Positions 1-8,974 of a stretch of DNA of 64,000 nucleotides are shown here, piece after piece. The DNA lies in contig JAFLCB010000009.1 of the NCBI GenBank assembly GCA_017302795.1, positions 62,001-126,000 of the forward strand, written 5' to 3'. How positions within the stretch are numbered: position 1 is the first letter of the stretch; each line of letters starts with the position of its first letter. The position numbers and the translations under genes were made by a program. The notes under the pieces were generated by a model that saw only the letters and a program-made list of their open reading frames with translations, searched no databases and was not told the origin of the DNA. Source of the DNA: Deltaproteobacteria bacterium (GTDB lineage Bacteria; Bdellovibrionota; Bdellovibrionia; Bdellovibrionales; JAMPXM01).

Positions 1-774
1 GAACTTCTAACTCATGTGGATCTTTGGTCGGAGGCCAACGGAGTGTCGAAGATCTTTGGGCCGATGATTTACAACACTTGGTTTCCCTATCGCGCGAAAA
101 TGTACAGCCATCAAGTCGGCCCAAGCGGCGATGGTCAGATTGATTACACTTGGGAGCCTCACCAGCCGCGAGGTGACGAAAATGCTTGGCAAGCTCATGG
201 CTATAAGGTCATTGAAACTTATGCGACGCGCGCGCTTAATGGACTTTCGGAATTTACCTCACGTCAACTTCCAGCCTTGGACCATTCAATTGAGCAGGGA
301 TTCACATCCCATTCATTTTCTTCTTTGATGAGTAAACCCGCCGATCGAATTCGGCTCTTGAATGATTTGTTTGATTTGACGATGGAAAGCTTTAAGGGTG
401 CCTTCTTGTTTTTGCCGATTTCAAGAGAGCACTTTCATCAGCTTTATGTTGCCGGACTTTCAGAGATCAAAGACCTTTCTATGTCGTTCCTCATTCGATC
501 GAAGGACGGAAAACCTGCAGCGTTCAGTTTTGCTTTTCCTGACGGTCGTTACATCGTTGTTAAAACGCTAGCCGTGGGTGAGGAATTCAGGGGCAAAAAG
601 CTTTCCAATGCCGCAATGGCACTTTCGTGCCAAGTGGCTTTGGGTCAAGGTTTGGACAAGATGATTCACGCGCTTATGCGGCGAGGCAATATAAGCGAAA
701 ATTTTGGTGGGAAATCTGAACTTTTGTGGGAGCACCAATACGCACTCTTTGCCAAAGAGCCGAAATCTCGCTAG
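1..774 (+). CDS. GNAT-like N-acyltransferase, 5' end outside window
   Basis: The reading frame is open from the first base of the window, so the GTG at 16 is unlikely to be the true start and the N-terminus is missing. About 257 codons are visible. An early FGPMIYNTWFPYR stretch and the later segment with KTLAVGEEFRGKKLSNAAM look like a GNAT fold acetyl-CoA/acyl-CoA binding region (V-x-x-x-x-R-G-K/x-G/L). The substrate cannot be read from the sequence. It ends 12 bases before the next gene on the same strand, so the two may be co-transcribed. GNAT membership is inferred from these motifs and is moderately sure. Confidence 0.6.
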   Translation, partial: ELLTHVDLWSEANGVSKIFGPMIYNTWFPYRAKMYSHQVGPSGDGQIDYTWEPHQPRGDENAWQAHGYKVIETYATRALNGLSEFTSRQLPALDHSIEQGFTSHSFSSLMSKPADRIRLLNDLFDLTMESFKGAFLFLPISREHFHQLYVAGLSEIKDLSMSFLIRSKDGKPAAFSFAFPDGRYIVVKTLAVGEEFRGKKLSNAAMALSCQVALGQGLDKMIHALMRRGNISENFGGKSELLWEHQYALFAKEPKSR

Positions 775-786
775 CAGTCATTCACA

Positions 787-2454
787 ATGAAGAATCGAAT
801 TAATCTGCTTTTGTCTTTTGCCCTAGCGCTCATATTTCTCACAGGTTCAACACTCACTTCTGTGGTGGCGTTGGCGTCAGGCGCACCGACCAGTTTTGAG
901 CGTCATCAGCTTCGGCCGAAATTGATTGTCGTCCTTGTAATTGATCAATGCCGCTCTGACTTTTTAACTCGTTTTGCAAAACGAATGGAAGCTAGTCGGT
1001 CGCGCGGCCTAAGCTATCTGATGAAAAATGGCGCCTACTACCCAAATGCGAAATACGACATCTTGCAAAGTATGACTTGCCCTGGTCACGCCACGGTTTT
1101 GACCGGCGCCTATCCCAATCAGATGGGGATTCCGCTTAACGAATGGTACGACACATCGATTAAAGAAGAAGTTTATTGCGCCGCCGATCCGTCAAGCCCG
1201 ATCGTTGGGCGAGAGGCCCCTGCCAAAGAGGGAATGAGTCCGCGCCGTCTTGTGGGATCGACTGTTGGAGACGAACTCAAGATTGCGGGTTATGGCACTA
1301 GAACGGTCGCGATCGCTTTGAAAGATCGATCGGCGATCATGATGGGCGGGCACTTAGCGAATCTTTCGCTGTGGGTTGAAGATGGAAAATGGGTTTCCTC
1401 GAAGTACTATTTAAAAGACGGAAAGCTTCCGGATTGGGTCACGCAATTAAATAAAAAAATTGAGAGCGAACGTGGACAAGTGTTTGAATGGGAAGTCCCG
1501 GGCGCACCGTCGGGTTTGACGTCTCCGTCTTCCTCGGCCAAAAAGAAAGTGAAAGTCGTGATTGATGCAAAGGAGGCCTTTGCGACTCAATACGGAGTGA
1601 AGGTGACAACCGATGCGGCGATAAAAGCGGTCGCAGAATTTAAACTTGGTAAGGGTCCGCACACGGATATTCTGGCCGTTAGTTATTCGTCCCACGATCT
1701 CCTCGGTCACCAAAAAGGTCTTCAGGCTCCCGAGATGGAAGACCTTACTATGTACGAAGATGAGAGCATTGGGCTTTTGATCGAGGCCATTGATTCCGCT
1801 GTCGGTTTGAAAAATGTAGTTTTCGCTATGACAGGTGATCATGGAGTTGCGCCGGCCGTGCAGGTCGTGAAGCCATTGGGAATAGATGCAGGCACTTTTG
1901 ACAAGTCTCTTGTTCAGGAGGCCGGCGAACATTTGGAAAAGAAGTTCGGAAAGAGTCGACTTGGTCCTTTCATTTTACGAGTACGATCGTTTAACTTCTA
2001 TCTTGATCCCGCCGTGATTTTGGCAAAGAAACTTCGGCGCGAAGATGTAGAGGCGGAATTGAAATCGTTTTTACTTCAAGCAAAAGCCAACGGGGAAATC
2101 GGCCGAGCGGGCGTTGCTGATGCGTTCACTCGCACAGAATTTGAGAAAAAACTTTTTCCCACTGGCCGATTCGGACGTCAGCTTCGAAATACTTATGTCG
2201 TCGGAAAATCTGGTGACGTAATACTTATTCCGAAGCCTTTCTGGGTCTCGGAAGGCGCCTTCGCGACCCATTTAACTGGCTATGAATATGACCGATCTGT
2301 ACCTTTAATTTTAGCAGGTGAGCGCTTCAAGGCCGGAGTTTATGCCGAGCCAGCGGAGGTCACCGATTTGGCGCCCACGCTAAGCCATATACTTGGACTT
2401 GTGGCGCCGTCTGGATCTGACGGACGTATCCTTCACGAAAGTTTGAAGCCTTAA
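787..2454 (+). CDS. Secreted PafA-type alkaline phosphatase / phosphodiesterase
   Basis: A 555-residue member of the alkaline phosphatase superfamily (type I phosphodiesterase/PafA group), expected to hydrolyse phosphate esters in the periplasm. A signal peptide covers about residues 1-33. The metal and nucleophile residues are in the PafA order: Asp53 in VIDQCRSDF, the nucleophile Thr97 in SMTCPGHAT, Asn118 in PLNEWYD, the D-x-x-x-H of SHDLLGH, the DH of MTGDHG, and a late His in FATHLTGYEYDRSVPL. The spacing of Thr97 and Asn118 equals that of Thr79 and Asn100 in Chryseobacterium PafA as I remember it. No Pho-box-like repeat is obvious upstream. Confidence 0.85.
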   Translation: MKNRINLLLSFALALIFLTGSTLTSVVALASGAPTSFERHQLRPKLIVVLVIDQCRSDFLTRFAKRMEASRSRGLSYLMKNGAYYPNAKYDILQSMTCPGHATVLTGAYPNQMGIPLNEWYDTSIKEEVYCAADPSSPIVGREAPAKEGMSPRRLVGSTVGDELKIAGYGTRTVAIALKDRSAIMMGGHLANLSLWVEDGKWVSSKYYLKDGKLPDWVTQLNKKIESERGQVFEWEVPGAPSGLTSPSSSAKKKVKVVIDAKEAFATQYGVKVTTDAAIKAVAEFKLGKGPHTDILAVSYSSHDLLGHQKGLQAPEMEDLTMYEDESIGLLIEAIDSAVGLKNVVFAMTGDHGVAPAVQVVKPLGIDAGTFDKSLVQEAGEHLEKKFGKSRLGPFILRVRSFNFYLDPAVILAKKLRREDVEAELKSFLLQAKANGEIGRAGVADAFTRTEFEKKLFPTGRFGRQLRNTYVVGKSGDVILIPKPFWVSEGAFATHLTGYEYDRSVPLILAGERFKAGVYAEPAEVTDLAPTLSHILGLVAPSGSDGRILHESLKP

Positions 2455-2536
2455 GGCAGGGAATCAGCCAGACACTGATGGCCTAGAAACTCGCAAGACA
2501 GCATTTGCTACCCCGGAACCTGGGTATTTCACGGCC

Positions 2537-2683
2537 GTGGAAAGTGAAGTTCTGGTGTATTCACCAGTCCGCGAAGATTTTGAATGGGTGAAGTGCACGA
2601 CGATGATCGTAAGAACGGAGACAGGTACAATCGCTGGTGCGACGGATTACGATTTCAGTGTGGCAAAAACTGTTTGTAACTGA
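2537..2683 (+). CDS. Possible small ORF, 48 residues, unknown
   Basis: A GTG-initiated frame of 48 codons lies in the 250-base gap between the phosphatase and doxX. The frame is open for about 35 further codons upstream but holds no ATG there. The product would be acidic with two cysteines and no signal peptide. There is no clear ribosome-binding site. It may be the decayed tail of a longer gene or chance; nothing is recognised in it. Confidence 0.2.
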   Translation: MESEVLVYSPVREDFEWVKCTTMIVRTETGTIAGATDYDFSVAKTVCN

Positions 2684-2706
2684 GTACGGTCACACGCCGA
2701 AGTTGT

Positions 2707-3102
2707 TTAGCTTCCTCGAAGTTTACGATCTAGAGAAAAACGACCGGCGCCTTGAAGCACCAACAATACACACGCGGCAAGATAGAGCAGCGACAGCTCC
2801 TTTTTCGAAAAAGGGTCCATGGCGTGTGCGCCGAATGCGGCAACCAACATTGTGAAACCTAGAAACAAAGAAGAAGCCCGGGTGTAAAGTCCGGCGGCTA
2901 TCAATAGTCCGCCGAGGAACTCAGCAAGTGAAGCTGACCACGCAAATATTGTCGGCAAAGGGAAACCCATCTGGCCGACTTTTGCGATGAATCCTTCGGC
3001 CGGAGGTATCTTACCCAAGCCATGGGCGAAGGCCATTGCCAGACCAATAAACATTCGAAAAATAAATAGGCCTAAATCTGGATTGTGAACAAGTTTTTTC
3101 AT
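2707..3102 (-). CDS. DoxX family membrane protein
   Basis: A 131-residue integral membrane protein of the DoxX/DoxD family with four hydrophobic segments and the family's GLGKIP and EFLGGLLIAAGLYTR stretches. I start it at the ATG at 3102, which has AAAGGTG five bases upstream; a GTG 15 bases earlier overlaps the stop of the preceding gene and has no such site. It is the last gene of the nine-gene lipid-type run. DoxX proteins are linked to membrane redox or quinone-related roles in some bacteria; the function here is unknown. Confidence 0.85.
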   Translation of the reverse strand: MKKLVHNPDLGLFIFRMFIGLAMAFAHGLGKIPPAEGFIAKVGQMGFPLPTIFAWSASLAEFLGGLLIAAGLYTRASSLFLGFTMLVAAFGAHAMDPFSKKELSLLYLAACVLLVLQGAGRFSLDRKLRGS

Positions 3103-3113
3103 TGCGGCACCTT

Positions 3114-4214
3114 TCACTTTTTTTCGAAGATATCGAACTCGTAGACGCCAGTCGTGTCAAGGTCCCGAGCCCACTCTTCCTCGGCTCGCAGTTTCTCCCA
3201 GCCGCCCGAAGCGATTTCGGGTGGTCTTCTTAAGAAACTTCTGATCACGACACGCGACCCACTTCGGGTTTGGCTTGGAAGATTATTTAAAAGTGCGATC
3301 GCTTCGGCTTCCGGAATGTAGGATATTGTGTCGGAAAGTGAAACGAAGTCGTAAGGCGTAAGCTTGATTGCGTTGAGTAGGTTGTCTTGCCGATAATTCA
3401 CTTTGGTTTCTGCTTTTTCGATTGATTCTAGAATGTCTTCGCGAGCTTCGAGCGGTAGCCCTTCCTCGTAATAAATTCCGCCCAGAAAAAGAATCTGCAG
3501 GAAGTAGTTTTTTCGAATCAGAGTTCTGGTGAATAGGCGCGTGAATTCTTCTTCAATAAACACCGACGGCGCTCGACTTTCTGTTCGGCGATCTGCTTGC
3601 CCTGAGAAATGCCCTTTATAGAGAAACCGATTGAATACGAATTCGCTGGCAGCAATTCTGACGAAAGCCTTGAAAACAAGTGGTTTGAAGTGTCTTTTGA
3701 AAAGTTTGGCCTGTTCTTGAAGCGAGTGAGCTTCAAATATCGGACGTGTGTCGATTCGAAGGACCTCGCGAAAGACACGTCCCATTTTTTGAAAGTGTCC
3801 CTCCCAGCGTCCCAGCAAAACAAACCCGCGGGGTGTCCACGCATTTTTACGGTCTAGCCAAAATCGAAATGTTTTTTCGGAGAGAAAAGGTTTTAATGAA
3901 ATGAAGACTTCTAGTCGGTCATCGCCAGAAATCGAGTTCCCCGGAATTCCGCCCCGGTAGCCGAGAAGAAATAAAAACTCATCGCGACTTAAATGTTTTG
4001 CTGCAGCAACTCGCAATTCAACTAAGGCGAGTTGCTCGAGAGATAGATCTATGACGTCAAGGTTCCTAGGGTTTTTAGCTAAAAGCGGGAGCACTCGCGC
4101 GCCGCTCCCACCAATGCAGAATACTGATTCCAAGTCGTCTTTTAGAAGTTTCCACTCGATTCGCGTGTCTTCATTGGAAAGGGTGTAGTTGAGACTTTGA
4201 AAGTATTCGCTCAT
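3114..4214 (-). CDS. DUF3419 (BtaA-like) aminocarboxypropyl transferase family
   Basis: A 366-residue protein of the DUF3419/BtaA family. BtaA moves the 3-amino-3-carboxypropyl group of S-adenosylmethionine to diacylglycerol in betaine-lipid synthesis. The SAM-fold signature is seen early: VFCIGGSGARVLPLL followed by DVIDLSLEQLALVELR, the usual glycine loop and acidic strand end. Near the C-terminus come SLSDTISYIP and a second Rossmann-like part. The start ATG overlaps the stop of the barrel gene by four bases, so the two are translationally coupled. No BtaB-like N-methyltransferase is present nearby, so the product need not be a betaine lipid. Confidence 0.75.
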   Translation of the reverse strand: MSEYFQSLNYTLSNEDTRIEWKLLKDDLESVFCIGGSGARVLPLLAKNPRNLDVIDLSLEQLALVELRVAAAKHLSRDEFLFLLGYRGGIPGNSISGDDRLEVFISLKPFLSEKTFRFWLDRKNAWTPRGFVLLGRWEGHFQKMGRVFREVLRIDTRPIFEAHSLQEQAKLFKRHFKPLVFKAFVRIAASEFVFNRFLYKGHFSGQADRRTESRAPSVFIEEEFTRLFTRTLIRKNYFLQILFLGGIYYEEGLPLEAREDILESIEKAETKVNYRQDNLLNAIKLTPYDFVSLSDTISYIPEAEAIALLNNLPSQTRSGSRVVIRSFLRRPPEIASGGWEKLRAEEEWARDLDTTGVYEFDIFEKK

Positions 4215-5353
4215 AGTGTAAGGCCCCCAGTGTATTCCAGACGAAAGCCGATCGTTTTTTCCTCTGTTAAGTTCTGCGCTTGGCCAAGTAGTCGTCCCGC
4301 TTCGCCACGATATGTTTGTGCCCCCGCCGAGGCCGTAAACCCAGATGTAAATTCGTAAGCAACCCGAATAGACGAATAAAGATCTCTTTGTGAATTCGGC
4401 GATCCAAAGCCCTTCAGTAGGTCCAGCTCAAAGGTCCACTTTTCCTTCGTGTAGCGAACAGGAATATAGGCAATCGCTTCTCCCGTTGCGGCAAGAAGAA
4501 GAGCATCTCGATAGATGGTAAGCTGGGGGCCAACGAACCATTCGTCGAGAAACCAATCTGATCCGAGCGTCAAAAAAAGAGCATCGCGATCGGAATTTCC
4601 GACCTCGGTTTTTACAACGACGTCGTTAAAGGCATAGGAACCTTGCAGGCCACTAATGATTTCATTTTTCCCAAGGCGCGGTTCGAGCTTGTGAGATCCG
4701 ATGATCGCTAGATCGAGCAAACCTATTTTTGCAGACGCCCGAAGGGCTGTCTCGTGCAGGTCTTCTCGCTCTCGGTTTGCGACAGGTTGAGCAAAGCGAA
4801 TCGGTGCCGATTTGTAGACCCGTACGAGATCGACATCGAATGCTTGCTCGAATATTTTGCCAGATTTTGTGATCCGAATTGCATCTGGATGGGTCAACTG
4901 ATCGAGAAGTGGATCCAAAAAGAATCGATTGAAGCGTCGGCCACTGAAGAGATCAAGTGAGGGTAGTGTCCAACTCTGACTCCATCGTATAGGTTGACGT
5001 CCCACCCGCAGGCCCAAAGAGTCATAAGTGAGATCCACCCAAGCTTCGTTTAAGTCAGATTCATCGCGCGATTTCCTAATATCTGGGGCCCCTAAGGGCC
5101 GAAGGTTTTCCTCAGCCAAATCTCTTGTCACAAATCCTTCAAGACGAAATCGGTAGGCGGACAAACCGCTTTGAGCCATCACATCTAACGCCGATCTCAA
5201 GTAGAGTTCTCGTTTGAACTCTTGCTGAAGGCTATTGCCACTTTGCCATCCGTCAAGGCGGGGAACAAATTCGAGCTGCAGTTCGGCCGCAGAGGTTTGC
5301 GACGTGAATACGGTCGAGAGCGTTAGCAGCAACATGATCTGAAAACGTCTCAT
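4211..5353 (-). CDS. Outer-membrane beta-barrel protein, DUF1302-like
   Basis: A 380-residue protein with a signal peptide (about residues 1-22, cut after TSAA) followed by alternating amphipathic strands throughout, as in a porin-like barrel. The RVGRQPIRWSQSW segment recalls barrels encoded next to LolA-like carriers in lipid export loci. The start overlaps the LolA-like gene stop by four bases, and its own stop overlaps the BtaA-like gene by four. The pairing with a LolA-like protein suggests outer-membrane delivery or export of a hydrophobic product. The family assignment rests on context and strand pattern only. Confidence 0.65.
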   Translation of the reverse strand: MRRFQIMLLLTLSTVFTSQTSAAELQLEFVPRLDGWQSGNSLQQEFKRELYLRSALDVMAQSGLSAYRFRLEGFVTRDLAEENLRPLGAPDIRKSRDESDLNEAWVDLTYDSLGLRVGRQPIRWSQSWTLPSLDLFSGRRFNRFFLDPLLDQLTHPDAIRITKSGKIFEQAFDVDLVRVYKSAPIRFAQPVANREREDLHETALRASAKIGLLDLAIIGSHKLEPRLGKNEIISGLQGSYAFNDVVVKTEVGNSDRDALFLTLGSDWFLDEWFVGPQLTIYRDALLLAATGEAIAYIPVRYTKEKWTFELDLLKGFGSPNSQRDLYSSIRVAYEFTSGFTASAGAQTYRGEAGRLLGQAQNLTEEKTIGFRLEYTGGLTL

Positions 5354-6084
5354 CGAACCTTCTCGAGGGACTGCGTTGTAAACAACGAATCAGGAAGATC
5401 TGCTGGGTTCATCTCGAGGATTGTAATGGATGAAGACTTTCCTGTGACGTCTTCAATTATCAGTTCAGTGGGTCGCAAAGAACCCGCGATGGTTTTATAG
5501 CTCGTGTACTTTGCTCGTTTAAGGACGGTTTTTCCGTCGAGTCCAAGAAACTCCGCTCGACTTGGCCGGCCATTTGTCCGGTTGACCCAAAGTCGAATCT
5601 TTGAATAGGTCAGCATTTGTTTAGTGCCTTCCAGGAATATTATCGATTCTTCGCCGTCCTCTTTTTCTAGCGTAGCTTTATAGTCGCCGTGCCACCTGGT
5701 TCTCGCAATATCTCCGTTTGAAATTTCACCGGACATTTTTTGCGCCAGCGAAAGGCGAACAGATTTTTTTAAGTTTGGGATGTAGGCGTGAAAGTCGCGA
5801 TCAAGCATCAGCATGTTTCGTCCGCGGTCTTTGGTCGGACTTTTCACAATGACCAAGGTCTTGTCTTTCCCTTTCAGAAACACCTCAAAGATCTGATCCG
5901 TGGATGAGGTTTTGACGCCGATTTTCATCTTGTATACTTCCGATGGATTTCGAACGTCGTCGGCCATTTTTAAAAGTAAATCTGGCGAAACGCTCTCAAG
6001 CGCCATTGACGGATCGAGATTGAAGAGGAAAGCAATCGCGCATGCCAGCGCCAACTTTGACCTTATACTTGAATGGGTGATCAT
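5350..6084 (-). CDS. LolA-like outer-membrane lipoprotein-sorting family protein
   Basis: A 244-residue periplasmic protein with a signal peptide (cut near SMALES) and the LolA-like fold of the PF17131 type. Typical stretches are KDRGRNMLMLDRDFHAYIP, NLKKSVRLSLAQKMSG, and a late PTELIIEDVTGKSSSITI. Such proteins shuttle a hydrophobic cargo across the periplasm, but members outside true LolA are found beside lipid exporters. The ATG at 6084 is chosen because AAGAGGAAA lies just upstream and because it overlaps the preceding stop by four bases; an earlier in-frame codon at 6117 lies inside the upstream gene. Confidence 0.8.
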   Translation of the reverse strand: MITHSSIRSKLALACAIAFLFNLDPSMALESVSPDLLLKMADDVRNPSEVYKMKIGVKTSSTDQIFEVFLKGKDKTLVIVKSPTKDRGRNMLMLDRDFHAYIPNLKKSVRLSLAQKMSGEISNGDIARTRWHGDYKATLEKEDGEESIIFLEGTKQMLTYSKIRLWVNRTNGRPSRAEFLGLDGKTVLKRAKYTSYKTIAGSLRPTELIIEDVTGKSSSITILEMNPADLPDSLFTTQSLEKVR

Positions 6085-6818
6085 TGTTTTTCCTCTTGGG
6101 GGCCGGTTAAGCCCCATAGGTCTTGGGGGCCGTAGATGAGAGTGCCTCGATGAGACATCATGGCTGCATTGAATGCGGCTGTCGCAACCGTTGCTGCAGG
6201 AATCGGCTTAATGGTAAGTGGTAGACCGCCAGGCAGTATCCGTCCGATCGTCGTTAAAATGGTGTCCGTTACGGATTCACCCAGGCGGGAATTTTCTCGG
6301 TGGCCCTTTAGAAGTGCGGGACGGAGAATTCTCAAACGCTCGAAATTCAATTTTTGAATATCTCGTTCCAATTCGCCCTTCATGCGTACATAGAAAAATG
6401 GCGAGCGAGCATCGGCACCAGCCGCCGAAATAAGAACCATTGCTTTTCCACCATTGGTACGGAAAGCGCGAGCGACTTCCATTTGATGATGATAGTCGAC
6501 TTTGTATTGTTCTTCTTTGGTCTTTGCTTGCTTAAGAGTCGTGCCCATGGCCGAAAATAGAACATCGCCGTTCAGTTTATCGCGCCACCCATCAGAAGGA
6601 TGATTGAGCTTCTCGAAATCAACTACGTGATTCACCAGATTTGGTGCTTCAGTCGGAAAAGGCCGGCGGGTAAAAACTGTCACGGTCGACACCAAACTCA
6701 ACTCTGGCTTTAAAGCCGAATGCCTGAGAAGGAATTGAACGAACTCGCTGCCGACGAGGCCTGTGGCACCAATGACATTGAAATGAAGTCCATTTTTCAC
6801 AGCCGTTCTAGTCTCCAC
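6081..6818 (-). CDS. NAD(P)-binding SDR, HTATIP2/TIP30-like
   Basis: A 245-residue atypical short-chain dehydrogenase. The dinucleotide loop NVIGATGLVG is at about residues 14-23, the conserved LISAAGAD serine strand follows mid-protein, and the YVRMK motif supplies the Tyr-x-x-x-Lys pair. There is no signal peptide, so it is cytoplasmic. It sits 20 bases after the acyl-ACP-reductase-like gene and overlaps the LolA-like gene. Its substrate is unknown; the operon suggests a lipid intermediate. Confidence 0.8.
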   Translation of the reverse strand: METRTAVKNGLHFNVIGATGLVGSEFVQFLLRHSALKPELSLVSTVTVFTRRPFPTEAPNLVNHVVDFEKLNHPSDGWRDKLNGDVLFSAMGTTLKQAKTKEEQYKVDYHHQMEVARAFRTNGGKAMVLISAAGADARSPFFYVRMKGELERDIQKLNFERLRILRPALLKGHRENSRLGESVTDTILTTIGRILPGGLPLTIKPIPAATVATAAFNAAMMSHRGTLIYGPQDLWGLTGPQEEKQ

Positions 6819-6838
6819 GGTTTACGGTCTCGAGACTA

Positions 6839-8974
6839 CTATGAAAGGCCCCGCGCTTTCAACGCGAGAGCGCGACAGAGTGCGATCTCTTTTTCTGAAA
6901 TAACGCCGGATGGCCCACGGATCGTGGCCAATTTAACACCGTGTTCAATCGAAAGCTTGTAGATTTGCTTTACTCGCTGCCAATCAAGATCTCGACCTAG
7001 TGTGAAAGGCTCATATCGTTCCTCCATCGCTAGAACTGCCGTTTCGCCGAGGCAGGCATAGACCACATCTCTTGGGAGGCCGATATCGCAGTTCAATTGG
7101 CCGGAAGACCCGGGTAGCATAACTTCCCCAGACTCAATAAACAAGACGTCGGGTCGTGCTAAGACATCCTCCATGTTAAAATCAAGGGGGCGCGAGCAAT
7201 CGCACACGATGCAGCCTGGCTTTAGCTGACGAACGTCGACCACCTTTTGATCGAACGCGGACGTTGCAGTGACAAGTACGTCGGTGTGAGCAGCGACAAA
7301 GTTGGCGTCCGTCGCCAAGCGTATTTCGGTCCGCGGACTGAGAGATGAGATTTCGATTCCCAATTCTTCTAGTCGATCCATGCGTGGAGCAATCAGACAG
7401 ACTCGTTCGAAAACCAATGAAAGTAGTTTTGCCGAGACTTTGCCGATGGAACCAGTCGCGCCGATGACAGTTGCTGTGCCATTTACTAGACCGGTATTTT
7501 TATTTCGAGTTAGAATCCCCATTTTTTCGACAACTTCGTGCACTGCCCAAAGTGTCGCTGACGCAGAGAGCGAATTGCCAGTCGTCACTGGAATTGGACT
7601 CATACGATTGATGGTTGCGCCGGCATCGCCAACGATTTTTGTATAGGCTCCAAGACCTATTATTTTCGCTCCGTGATCGGCGGCGTGATGACAAAGACGC
7701 CCAATTTTTTCATAAGTCACCTCCGGTGCTTCGTTTCGCATCACTCTGGGTGTGGCAAACAAGCCATAAAGAATCCCAGTTACTTCGCGCCCGGTTTTTT
7801 TACTTACGATCCCACTCATGTTTCCGTACACAATTCCCGGAAGTTTGGCGGTGGATCTTTCAATTAGGGGATGGAAGTTTTTTGGCAGGTTTCGAGCGAG
7901 CGATAGGCCAGGGGCACGCGTGAGATCTCGAAAACTGAGAGAGTGCAGAACGAACGCAAAGTCTGGCTTTTCAATCGCTGACTTTTTATTGGATGCCTTC
8001 ACCCTTGATTTCACAAGCCGCGTTTGAATAGAGGGTCGAGCGGTCATGACATATCGCCGAGTTTCATGCGATACCTCTGTTTGGCTTTCTAAAATTTCTT
8101 GCCACTCCTCCAAAGAAAGTGGAGCCGTTTTTTTCTTCAACAGTCTAAGACAAGCATCGATGGAGGAGTAGGTCAGGCGCGGGTCCCAATTTTCAAATTT
8201 CTCGGGGAGAGATTTGTGAATGGCTTTGGCACCGAGATTCTCAATCTCTTTTAGTACTTTGGGGTCAGAGGTTGTGACTAGGATTTCGCGACCCCGTAAA
8301 ATGTCTGTCTCCCTCGAGAATAAGTGGATGAGATAGGGATCGCCCCAGATGTATCTGTAGGCTCCGAGCTCCTGAATCAACTGAGCTAATCGTCTTGGCT
8401 TTTTAACGTTCGCCGCTCGCGGAGCGAGGTTCCCCATGTCGCGAAACTGCGCAACACCGAGTCCTAGTTTGGTTAATTCCAAAAGTAAGGGCCACGGTTT
8501 CGCAACAATGGGTAAACCAAGGCCGGCATAGAGATCGCCGAATCCAATCCGTGCGCCAAATCTTTCATGAACCGTCGATAGGGCTTCCATGTGCAATAAG
8601 CCAACTGGAAAAAAGATTCCATCCCGAGGTTCGACTACTCCGGATTTTACCAAATTAACGATGCCGTTTACTTCGGCTAATTCTCGAAGTCGTTCACCAC
8701 TACAAAGTGGAATCGACACGGGAGTCGACATTACATCGAGGGCTTGGCGGTGCGTATAAACCTTGTCTCGAAAGCGAATCTCGGTTGGAAATCCGGAAAT
8801 AGCAATGGCATCGACTTGCGATCTTAAGCGTTCGATCAATCGTTTGAGATTGTCGACCGAATATTCGACCCCAAAGCGTTGCAATTCGAAATCTGCACCC
8901 TGGACAGTGAACCTTGTGGCGAAATCCCAGCGTGAGCTTCCAAAACTAAGCTCAGCGACTCTGTATGTAGGCAT
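6839..8974 (-). CDS. Fusion protein: unknown N-terminal domain + acyl-ACP reductase-like domain
   Basis: A 711-residue protein. Residues from about 350 to 700 match the cyanobacterial long-chain acyl-ACP reductase (AAR) family in order: GLGAYTKIV, TTGNSLSASA, the NADPH loop VIGATGSIG at about 503-511, and the catalytic-cysteine segment ending VVYACLGET with Cys near 641. AAR reduces acyl-ACP to fatty aldehyde. Residues 1 to about 320 form a separate domain starting LSFGSSRWD that recalls clostridial proteins annotated as quinate 5-dehydrogenase; a basic linker joins them. AAR alone is about 340 residues, so this is roughly twice the size. The start at 8974 has GGAAGGGG four bases upstream; a start at 9001 lacks a good site. 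It overlaps the upstream SDR gene by 23 bases. Confidence 0.75.
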   Translation of the reverse strand: MPTYRVAELSFGSSRWDFATRFTVQGADFELQRFGVEYSVDNLKRLIERLRSQVDAIAISGFPTEIRFRDKVYTHRQALDVMSTPVSIPLCSGERLRELAEVNGIVNLVKSGVVEPRDGIFFPVGLLHMEALSTVHERFGARIGFGDLYAGLGLPIVAKPWPLLLELTKLGLGVAQFRDMGNLAPRAANVKKPRRLAQLIQELGAYRYIWGDPYLIHLFSRETDILRGREILVTTSDPKVLKEIENLGAKAIHKSLPEKFENWDPRLTYSSIDACLRLLKKKTAPLSLEEWQEILESQTEVSHETRRYVMTARPSIQTRLVKSRVKASNKKSAIEKPDFAFVLHSLSFRDLTRAPGLSLARNLPKNFHPLIERSTAKLPGIVYGNMSGIVSKKTGREVTGILYGLFATPRVMRNEAPEVTYEKIGRLCHHAADHGAKIIGLGAYTKIVGDAGATINRMSPIPVTTGNSLSASATLWAVHEVVEKMGILTRNKNTGLVNGTATVIGATGSIGKVSAKLLSLVFERVCLIAPRMDRLEELGIEISSLSPRTEIRLATDANFVAAHTDVLVTATSAFDQKVVDVRQLKPGCIVCDCSRPLDFNMEDVLARPDVLFIESGEVMLPGSSGQLNCDIGLPRDVVYACLGETAVLAMEERYEPFTLGRDLDWQRVKQIYKLSIEHGVKLATIRGPSGVISEKEIALCRALALKARGLS

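Noticed and set aside
1447-1932. A 161-codon minus-strand frame inside the phosphatase gene
   Set aside because: It lies entirely antisense to a well-supported gene with clear catalytic motifs, and its product is a shadow of that frame.
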